From Anisodus tanguticus (Eukaryota; Streptophyta; Magnoliopsida; Solanales; Solanaceae), in contig CM067550.1 of assembly GCA_034509755.1 (NCBI GenBank), positions 19,647,001 through 19,711,000 on the forward strand: a stretch of DNA of 64,000 nucleotides, given 5' to 3'. The translations under genes and the position numbers were made by a program. Numbering within the stretch: position 1 is the first letter of the stretch; every line of letters begins with the position of its first letter. This document shows positions 55,565 to 64,000 of the stretch, piece after piece. The notes under the pieces were generated by a model. It had not been told where the DNA came from, ran no database searches, and saw nothing but the letters and a program-made list of their open reading frames with translations.

Positions 55565-56957
55565 TGCTCCCAAACACATATGCAAGTATACGTGATCGCC
55601 AAGTAATATAGTGACTTTTAGAAGTCAGATATCGCCCCTACAGAGACTTATGATCAATGATTATAAAAGAATTCACTACCACTACTAATTATGCAAGTAT
55701 GAAAGAGAATGTATATTTTGTTTTATAACTAATACAAAAAGTAAATAACTAACTATTTTGTTCCAACAGTTTGCTACGAACACTTGTTTAAGACTTGAAT
55801 TTATTACAGAGATATGAGTATTCCAGGGTCGTGGTTGGTTCACCAATTATGTTGTGTTATTAAAGTAACTAACCCTAGCAGTATTATTCACGATTCCTAA
55901 TTAACCTGATTATTAATTATGTAACATTCTCCCGAATTACTACCCGATGATTCAGAATAGTTCGCCGCCTATATTCCTATGGAATTGATCTGTTAAGAAT
56001 GCAATTAGTCCACGATATTAAATCGAATGTGGTGTCTAGGTATATTCCTATCCTAGCCACTAATCCTAGTTCTACTTTAGGGATAATCAGATCACACTCT
56101 CCTTACTTAATCTCTAATCTAATAACGTCTTTCCCAAGAACGTATATTAAATAGTAGATGGAACTCGACTGTTGCGCAGACAATCAAGCAATTAAGAGAA
56201 GAAGTAAAGAAACAATTGTATATGAATAAATTACTAAGAAAAAATTACTTATCAAACTTCAACAATCATGGCAACACCACAACTCCAAAATTTAGAGAGT
56301 TTAGACACTCATGATTTTCACAAGAATATAAGAATTCATAGTTAAACTAGGGTTTAATGAAGAAAAGAAAAATTAAGAATTCAAGATGAAACGAGGTGCG
56401 GTTTACAAGTTTAGCAAATATTCAAGCATGTCCAAAAAAAATGCCCAAAAGGTCTATTTATAGTTTAGGTTAAAAGCTAAAACAAGTAAACCAAATCTCA
56501 ACCCAATTAGGAAAACCGTTGGTACGTTGTGCGATGCACATGCATTACGGGTGTGTTCTGCAACTTTCAAATTCCAACTTCAGAGGGGCATTCTTCTCTC
56601 CCTGTGCGTGCGACACACTAGTGCATCGCACAAGGGCTCCGACAGGTTGATTTCAAAACTTTAGAGAGATGGTTTCCCTGCCCTGTATGTGCGACGCAAA
56701 TGCATCGCACAGGGTCCTTCAATGATCCATTTTTCCACTAAGTATTGCGCGATCTCTCCATCATCTTGTCGACGTACAATTTCCTCCGGAATCCATCAAA
56801 ATTGCTCGGTTTCATCTCATTTGTCCTCGTTGTACCTAATTACACAAGAAACACCAACATAAACTCAAATACAATAATTTCATTATAATTTACGCTATTA
56901 AAGCACTAAGACTAGAGGTAAAATGATGCTAAATATAGATAGTTGTGCCAAACATCA
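55565..56957 (-). repeat. 5' LTR of the second gypsy element
   Basis: In plus orientation it runs from TGCTCCCAAACACATATG to GTGCCAAACATCA (TG...CA, 1,393 bp). A CpG-rich cluster lies at 56,525-56,715 (GTGCGACGCAAATGCATCGC and similar). A TATA box on the minus strand (complement of CTATTTATAGTTTAG, about 56,453-56,467) lies just downstream of it. Confidence 0.75.
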
Positions 56958-57187
56958 GCTACCAAACATGATATTACTTATGTAGAATTTAATACTTGCA
57001 TAACTCACCTCCAAATTAGCTACCAAACGACTCCTAAAAGAATAATTAATGCAAAACTAATAATGGACCGTATTCAAATGAGTAAAACCTAGGAAGATAA
57101 TTTCCACAATTCTTGAAATGATCTACCACTACTATCTCTCCGTTAATATTGCTTGTTTATTTCTATTATGATCGTACATTCTAACGC

Positions 57188-57547
57188 AGGTGTGTTTGGT
57201 ATGGAGGAAGAAAATATTTTCCAATTTTTGCATGTTTGGTTGGCCAAAAATTTTGGAAAATATTTTATCTAGAAAAACAAGTTCATCAAAAATAAGAAAT
57301 GACTTCCTTAATAAAAGTAGGGGAAAAAGTTATATAAGTAACTTTCCAAGTTCATTGTATCCTCCTCACCCACCCAATACCCCCAACCCCAAACCCCCAT
57401 CCTTTGATCATCCCCTCCTCCCCCGCTGCCACCCCCAACGCCAACTCCCCACCTCATCCCACCCCCCATAGTCAGGGGCAGACGTAGAGCCTAATGAGGG
57501 TGTTCACCCAAACACCCTCGGTATAAATTTACATTGTATATATAAGG

Positions 57548-57585
<38 letters not shown>

Positions 57586-57900
57586 ATACACTAGGTTTTG
57601 AATACCTTGGACAGAAGAAAAGAGGTTGATTCAGTGATTTACGGGTTCAAAATTCACCTTGTGGTTCGAATTAAAATCCCAGCCACTATAATTTTATTTT
57701 TCGAACACCTTCAATGAAAATCCTGGATCTGTCACTGCCCATAGTATTTTGCTAGATTACATACAAATGTTCTTGAGATAATATTTTTTCTTTCTTACCA
57801 AACACTAGAAAATGAGTAAGGAACCCACTTGTTTTCCAAAAAAATATTTCCTAAAAACCATTTCCATGGAAAATGTTTTTCTTTCTACCGAACACACCCT
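57188..57900. mobile_element. hAT-like MITE with GTGTGTTTGGTA ends
   Basis: The left end, GTGTGTTTGGTATGGAGG with AAAATATTTTCC, is mirrored at the right end (AAAATGTTTTTCTTTCTACC, GAACACACCCTTA). This terminal motif is frequent in plants. A Pro-codon-like CCCC-rich stretch lies at 57,360-57,470. A second MITE is nested in it. No clear target duplication. Confidence 0.65.
57473..57737. mobile_element. Nested hAT MITE (265 bp) with 8-bp target duplication
   Basis: It starts CAGGGGCAGACGTAGAG and ends GATCTGTCACTG, imperfect inverted ends (CAGGGGCAGA against CAGTGACAGA). CCCATAGT occurs at 57,465-57,472 and 57,738-57,745, an exact 8-bp duplication. It contains an (AT)n microsatellite at about 57,549-57,581. 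Confidence 0.88.
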
Positions 57901-59110
57901 TAGTCGCAAGAATTTTCTAATTACTTGGAATAATTTTTTAATTAGAAGTGATAATTTTTTCAAATTGATTACTCTACCAAGTTGAGTCAAGAAGTGTGCA
58001 TAACCAACTCACAATGAAAGCTATCAAAATGGATGAGCGGGTTGGAGAATATGTTCAGCTCAACCCTTCATTTAAAAGGATCTCCAAATGCTAGCTCGAC
58101 CCAGCCCTTAGTAAGTTGAAGGTTGATTTGCGCCAACATTGCAAATTATTATATATTTTTAAAATCTATGAGATGATTATTTTTTCTCAAGGAAGAAAAA
58201 CTTTTAAATGTTTGGGTCAATAAGGTTTTTTATTTTATATAATTATTAAAGAATAAAAATGTGTTAAAACTTATATATGTAATCGTTAATTTCATTTGAA
58301 GAGCTAAAGTCGTCACATTTTTCCTAAAGATTCCTTGTTATACTACATTACTGATAATTTCAATGATGTATCAACTTAAGTATTTTTAGTGTATACACCA
58401 CATACTAAATTTATTAAGGAGTTTGAGGTAAGTGCACATATTTTGTGCAAAAGAAAAACGTGGCTTTGTTGAATTCATTATAATATTGATTGATGAATAC
58501 GATTTTTCATGCCGTTATATATTTCTAGTTTGTCCAAATAATATATACATAGAGTTGCATTAGCTTCATGCATCAAGACTTCAAAAATAAGAAGTACGAG
58601 TAGGGTCAAATACGAGCCATAAAGTCCGAGTGCATGACTAGCCAACAATTAAAGTCTTAAAATAGAAAATATAACTGATTCTAGAAGAACCTCTAACCTT
58701 GTTACATTCATTTGTATAAATTTTTTTAAAAAGAGCACTAAGACAACAAAAACTAACCCGTAGCACGCTATTTGATCGAGATTCGAAATACCCTTTCTCG
58801 CCGTCACCTTCCTTCAGAGGTAGCCCGATTGGAATCTTGTACACTTTCATTATCTTTCTTTTATTGATCCAGCCTCTACCTCATAGAAAATCCTGTTTAG
58901 GAAGCTAGCGAATGAGACCCCAACAACATTTCTTGAAACATGCGAAGAAATGCTAAAAGACACATGTAAGTTTCATTTATAGCAAGACTCTTGACTAAAG
59001 ATCAAATTGGTTAAATCATCAACTACCGAATTAACCACCCCATAAATATGGCAATAGAAACCACCTAGTTCCTAGCCAATAGGTGAAAATTGCGGTTGAC
59101 AATATTTCTG
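57901..59110. other. Intergenic DNA with possible LINE RNase H remnant
   Basis: Mostly AT-rich. On the minus strand near 58,900-59,080 a broken frame reads 'GGFYCHIYGVVNSVVDDL', reminiscent of the C-terminal RNase H-like (RVT_3) domain of plant LINEs, but the match is short. A GAGCGGGTTGG phrase near 58,036 resembles the MITE at 25,511. Confidence 0.3.
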
Positions 59111-61244
59111 TGTCACGTCCCAAACCCGACCCTGGACGTAACAAGCATCCGATGCTATGAACGACATCTGAAGCACCTTATGAATCAATAAACTTCTAAT
59201 CCCTTTTTAATAATCTTTCTTTATTTATTCCATCAATTTATAAATAGCTAAATAAAATCATGGTCATAATTATGAAATAAGACCAGCGAAGTCTAATATA
59301 AATACGTCGTCACAAAAATGTAGCAACATCTAATGAGTCAAACAATGACCTCAACAACGACCCACATTATTAAGGTCTATCCATGGAGCCTCTATGATAA
59401 ATAAAGAATAGTCTAATTGTAGGACACAACGTGAAAACTAAAGAAATAAATTAGCTAGATAGGGGTGTCCCACGAACAAGGGTTTCTCACCAATAAGTCT
59501 GAAAGTAGCAAGCACCCCTAGTCCGCACGCGTATCACGAACTTACTCCTCAATGTTACGTGACACATTATAAAAAACAACAATGATATGCCTAAGTACTC
59601 ATTTAAGTGTCTCTGGATAATTTTTAATATAACAAAATAATATAATAAGAAGCAATAAAATAATGTCAATAGAAACAGTCTAAAATGTGGAGATAGAATA
59701 AGTCATCACACTTAGTAAAATCATTAGTGAAAGCCATTAAAGAAGGAATAAATCAATTTCAAATTATTATGCCAGCTCTCGCTCTTTAAGTCTTCTATTT
59801 ATGAACTCAAGAACATCAATATCAAAGCACTTATGAACAATCATAGTCATGCAAATACTGACCCAAACCAATATAATGAAGGGATGACCAGATAAAGTTC
59901 CTTAACATTGCATAGAAGCACCACATTAGGGTTGTCACCTTCGATGGCTACCATTCCTTCTGAATAGCTAGGCAAAACCACATCGGGGCTATGAACCCTC
60001 GATGACAACTCTTCCATAAACCCGCTTATAGGCAAAACACATGAAATATTCAAGTTTCCAAAATTTAGTTTTAAAATGTTCCTCGTAGGGGTAGATCATG
60101 TTCAAAGTACAAAGCTTCATAAATAAGTTTCAATAATACTTTGATAGAAAATATCACGTATACATATATATAATATGATACAACTAGGGTTCTATGAGGG
60201 CTTATCCCTCATGCACATGAAACCGTGCCAAAAAAATCTTTTTAAAGGTTGAAAAGTATGTTCGAAAAAGAGACATATCTCTAATCCCGCTAAAATGCTG
60301 CCAAATGGAATATCCAAGGCTCAACAATTACTATATAATGTATTTATATGTTAAAGATTATAACTTTATTCACTTCTATAAGTTTTCTTGCTAATTCAGA
60401 TACTTGGGCTTTTTTCAGGCCTTAAAACTTGTTCTTGAACCTCATATGATCATTTGTGGATCCTAATACCGTAATATACTCTATACTAGCCTAAAATTCT
60501 TCAATAACATCAGGAAAATCAAAGGTCTTACCTTTTAGATAAAATCCCACACACACCCTTAGCCTTCCTTGATATTTCAAGAATCTAGGGTTTGGGAAGA
60601 TGAACTAATGTCAAACAAGATTGAATTTGGCGTAGAATTGATAAATATGGATTAGGAACTCACTTAGGGTTTAAGAGAGGTCTCTAAGGTTCTTTTCCTT
60701 TAAAATTTTGTCCAAAATGAAGTGGGTAAAAGTTATAACGAAGTTATAAATCTATAAAACTCAGAACCAGAAAATAGGCCACGCGATGGCCATGCGTCGC
60801 ACGCCCATCAAACGAGATGGGGTCACGCAATGACCACTAGTCATACACCCATCAAGCATATCTCTGAGACTGAGATTCAGAGATAGGTTTTTCGTGCGTT
60901 ACCCGCGCGACACACGGGTGTCCCGATAGCCCACGACGTTCGGTAAAATGGGTATAACACCTAGCATGGAGCTCTGATTGAGATTGGCCACATATAGTTG
61001 GAATGATATTTCAAAGATATACAACTTTCATGTTATAGTTTTCTCAGATTCCTGGTGCAAGTACCCAAAAACTGGGCATAGTCAAGACTACCGCAGACTT
61101 AGACGAATTTAAGAATTCTTATGAACCTCACTATTTGGTTTGACGTCAAAGCGAGAATATTTCACCCGAAAGGATTCATATAGCTTATGTCATATCAACA
61201 CTCATTATACACATTCACCTAGCCCAAAGTTCCAGAGTGTTACG
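59111..61244 (-). repeat. 3' LTR of a Tekay/Del-like chromovirus
   Basis: In plus orientation it starts TGTCACGTCCCAAACCCG and ends CCAGAGTGTTACG, i.e. the LTR begins (C/T)GTAACACTCTGG on the minus strand. A purine-rich tract (GAGAAAAGGATAACG) abuts it on the internal side. A CpG-rich cluster lies at about 60,775-60,960, with TATA-like sequence (complement of CTATAAAACTC, about 60,751-60,761) just downstream on the minus strand. Confidence 0.7.
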
Positions 61245-61569
61245 TTATCCTTTTCTCAGGATCATTCATTCCCGAATGAAAGTCATGGCCTAAGATTTTC
61301 ACTAAACATCAAATTTTCAAAATTACTAGAGTTGTTTTGCAAGGAGAGCTATCCCCAAATACAACTTAATAACTAACTTCCTAACAATAGAAACATGCTC
61401 CTCACAAGGGTTCCTACAACTAGATCATTTAAGCCTGAATACAAAAATGAGGGATTCATACCTCTAGTCTACACTTCGCAAGAAATCAATAATCAGAAGG
61501 TTCAACACATACCTACAATAGGGATTAGGTAAGGGTATCTCTTCTTCATGTCCTCCTATGCTTCCCAAG

Positions 61570-61833
61570 TCAGTTTTTAGTATTATGATTTTTCCATAGG
61601 GCTTTAACTGAAGCTACATCTGTCGTTCTCAACCTCCTAACTTGTTGATCTAAGATTTGCATGGGTTTTTCTTCATAAGATAACCTCTCGCTAATTTTAA
61701 TATTTTCATGAGTCAATATATGAGAAAGATCAGGTTTATACAACCTCAATATCAAGATGTGAAACACAGGATGCACTATAGCCATCTTAGATGGTAAGCT
61801 TAACTCGCAAGTCACCTTCATGATTCTTCTCAT
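61570..61833 (-). pseudogene. Chromovirus integrase C-terminus and chromodomain region
   Basis: 'HPVFHILILRLYKPDLSHIL' followed by 'ERLSYEEKPMQILDQQVRRL' and 'VKALWKNHNTK' is the C-terminal end of Tekay/Del-type chromovirus integrases, where a chromodomain-like fold guides integration into heterochromatin. A stop follows where 'EEATWE' is expected. Confidence 0.8.
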
Positions 61834-62900
61834 ATTTCATAAGGGCCAATAAAATGAAGGCTCAACTTACCCTTTCTACAAAACCTTATTACTCATTTCA
61901 TCAGTGACAATTTCAAGAACACCTTGTTACCCACAACAAACTCTAGCTCGCGACGCTTCATATCCTATAAGACTTCTACTGACTCTGAGCTATCTTGAGT
62001 CGTTGCACAATGAGGTTCACCTTCTCAATTGCTTCGTGGACTGAGTCAATACCTAGTAGCTCTACTTTGATATATTCAAACAACCCAATCGGCGACCTGC
62101 AATGCCTCTCATAAAGAGCATTATAAGGAGCCATCTGAATACTCGCTTGATAACTGTTGTTGTAAGCAAACTCCACAAGAGATAGATGTTCATCCCAATT
62201 ACCTCCAAAATCAATCGCACAAGCTCTAAACATTTCTTTGAGAGTTTGTATAATTCTCTCTGCCTGTCTGTCCGTCTCAGGATGGAAGGTAGTGCTCAAG
62301 TTCACTCGAGTTCCCAAACCTTCTTGGAATAATTTCTAGAAATGAGAAGTGAATTGCGTACCTCTGTCAGATATGTTAGATGTCGAAATCCAATGTAATC
62401 TAACTATCTCCTTCAAATATAACTTGGCGTAATGCGCCGCAGTATCCATTGTTTTCATAGGAAGAAAATGAGCAGACTTGGTGAGTCTGTCCACGATCAC
62501 CAAAATAGAATCTAACTTGGACTTTGCGGGGTAAACCTACGCCAAAAGTCCATATTAATCATATCCCACTTTCATTGGGGAATCTCGACATTCTGAGCTA
62601 CGCCACCAGGCCTTTGGTGTTCAGTTTTACCTTCTGACAGTTAAAACACTTAGCAACAAAGTTAGAGATATCTACCTTCATACTCTTCCACCAATAGTGT
62701 TTCTTTAAATCTTTATACATCTTGGTGGATCCCAGGTGCACAGAATATTTCGAGTTATGCACTTCCACCATCAATTCTTGTTGGATACCCTCGACATCCT
62801 GGATGCACAAACTCCATTGCAACCTTAGGATATTACTATCGGCGTCAATGGTGAACGAAGTGTAATCACCCTTTTTACCCTATCTCACAGCTTCACCGGA
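61834..62900 (-). pseudogene. Chromovirus integrase core and zinc finger
   Basis: The N-terminal HHCC region is at 62,598-62,822 ('STKMYKDLKKHYWWKSMK', 'CFNCQKVK'). The core is at 61,976-62,317 ('LSTTFHPETDRQAERIIQTL' with the catalytic E, 'EHLSLVEFAYNNSYQ', 'RHCRSPIGLFE'). The middle part, with the two Asp residues, is in broken frames at 62,320-62,600. Frameshifts separate all pieces. Confidence 0.88.
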
Positions 62901-63245
62901 AGTTTCTCCTCATATTGTTTCGAATTAATTCTCTCTACGACATCAAATTGCTCCCAATAACTCTATGTTTTCCATTTCATCGAGTCAGAGCTTCAAATTT
63001 CTCTGCCTATCGGTGTCTCATGTGCATACAAATAGACTAAAGTACCCATAGACTTTCGGCTCAAAGCGCCTACAAAAACATTCACCTTACCAGGATGATA
63101 TAAGATGCTCAAGTCGTAATCTTTCAACAACTCCAACCATTTATCTGTTTGAGATTCAACTCTCGTTGCTTGAAGACATATTGCAAACTCTTGTGATAAG
63201 TGAATACATCACACTGTTCGACACATAAGTAGTGATGCCAAATAT

Positions 63246-63482
63246 TTATAGAGAAACTACAATAGCCAACTCTAAATCATGAGTCGGGTAATTCTTTTCA
63301 TACTTATTCAACTGTAGCGAAGCGTAAGCAATCACCTCGTCATTCTGCATTAACACACAACTCAAACCAATTCTAGAAGCACCACAATAGACTACATAGC
63401 CACCAGACCTTGAAGATAGAGTCAAAATAGGAGTTGAAGCCAATCTCACCTTAAGCTCTTGAAAATTCTTCACAGGCTTCAA
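63246..63482 (-). pseudogene. Chromovirus RNase H
   Basis: 'RLASTPILTLSSRSGGYVVY' then 'SRIGLSCVLMQNDEVIAYAS' and 'NYPTHDLELA' identify the N-terminal part of RNase H. The expected catalytic 'YCDAS' reads 'YCGAS', so the first acidic residue is lost. The C-terminal part continues in broken frames to about 62,950. Confidence 0.88.
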
Positions 63483-63483
63483 A

Positions 63484-64000
63484 TCATTGAAACTTCATGA
63501 CTTTCTGAGCCAATTTTTTCAGTGGTGTTGCTATATATGATAAATGTTCCAGAAACTTTCGGTAATAAGTCGCCAAACCCAAGAAGTTATGAATTTCCGT
63601 CGCTCCCGTGGGCTTCAGCCAATTCTTAACTACTTCAATCTTCTGAGGATCAACTTTGATACCTTCACTAGATATCATATGCCCCAAGAATGCCATAGAG
63701 TTAAGCCAGAACTCACACTTGGAAAATTTCGCATAAAGCTCATTCTCTTGAAGCATTTGCAATGTCATTCTCAAGTAACCTGCATTCTCTTCACAATTCT
63801 TCGAATACACCAAGATTTCATCAATAAAGAAAATAATAAAATGACCAAGGAAAGGTTTGGACACACGATTGATCAGGTCCATAAATGCAGCAGGTGTGTT
63901 AGTAAGACTAAAAGACCACCAGAAATTTAAAGTGTTCATAATGAGTACGAAAAGTTGTTTTTAGAATATCCTATTTCTTTATTTTCAACTGATGGTAACC
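63484..64000 (-). pseudogene. Chromovirus reverse transcriptase, C-terminal half
   Basis: 'FSLTNTPAAFMDLINRV', 'HFIIFFIDEILVYSKN' (FIDE in place of the catalytic FIDD), 'KFSKCEFWLNSMAFLGHMIS' and 'LGLATYYRKFLEHLSYIATP' are the palm and thumb of gypsy RT. The second Asp of the catalytic pair is replaced by Glu. The frame breaks near 63,940 and the element leaves the window. Confidence 0.9.

Larger units (their letters stand above)
41000..56957 (-). mobile_element. Second Athila/Tat-like gypsy element, 3'-truncated, copia nested
   Basis: On the minus strand the order is 5' LTR (56,957-55,565), primer site, gag, protease, RT, RNase H, integrase, post-integrase motif, CpG cluster and third ORF. 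The copia element sits in the third ORF. No 3' LTR matching 55,565-56,957 was found to the left, so the element is truncated somewhere near 41-41.7 kb. All frames are broken. The flank GCTAC (56,958-56,962) would be one target copy. Confidence 0.8.

Overview
This window is plant nuclear DNA, almost certainly from a Solanaceae species and perhaps Nicotiana or a relative. The reasons are intron-containing plant genes, AT-rich intergenic DNA, several copies of a TS-type SINE, Solanaceae-style hAT and Stowaway-like MITEs, and nested Ty1/copia and Ty3/gypsy LTR retrotransposons. The genus is an inference; the family is well supported.

Layout. 1-3,214: retrotransposon debris (copia gag on the minus strand, a 1.7-kb solo LTR, the 3' end of another copia element). 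3,320-4,130: a non-autonomous element with long inverted repeats. 4,950-7,360: a BCS1/AATP1-type AAA-ATPase gene broken by two frameshifts. 7,385-7,990: an unexplained GC-richer block, possibly organelle-derived. 8,449 to about 13,790 (minus strand): one intact plant gene, a U-box/ARM-repeat E3 ubiquitin ligase of the PUB6/PUB7/PUB45 group, with five coding exons and a leader intron that carries a hAT MITE. 13,800-18,600: AT-rich intergenic DNA with MITE and SINE remnants. 18,620-22,424: a copia element with both LTRs but most of its reverse transcriptase deleted. 24,330-25,330: the 5' end of another copia element. 25,511-25,998: a MITE.

26,011-38,755 is one Athila-like gypsy insertion. It is bounded by a single 5-bp target duplication (AGCCA) but contains four LTR copies, two of them truncated. 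Its internal region has a gag-integrase fusion and, downstream of integrase, a third ORF that seems to have its own TATA box, leader exon and intron. From about 41,000 to 56,957 lies a second, minus-strand Athila/Tat-like gypsy element. A copia element inserted into its third ORF, after which a 1.48-kb piece of flank, including half a SINE, was duplicated into the copia reverse transcriptase. 57,188-57,900 is a MITE with a second hAT MITE nested in it. 59,111-64,000 is the 3' LTR and pol of a Tekay/Del-like chromovirus on the minus strand, running off the window.

Only the U-box gene looks functional. I see no operon-like, defence, CRISPR or RNA-gene system. The interest lies in retrotransposon structure: the multi-LTR array, the internal promoter before the third ORF, CpG-rich palindromic clusters upstream of TATA boxes in several unrelated LTRs, a possible self-complementary primer site in the copia element, and the two-step rearrangement at 41-49 kb.
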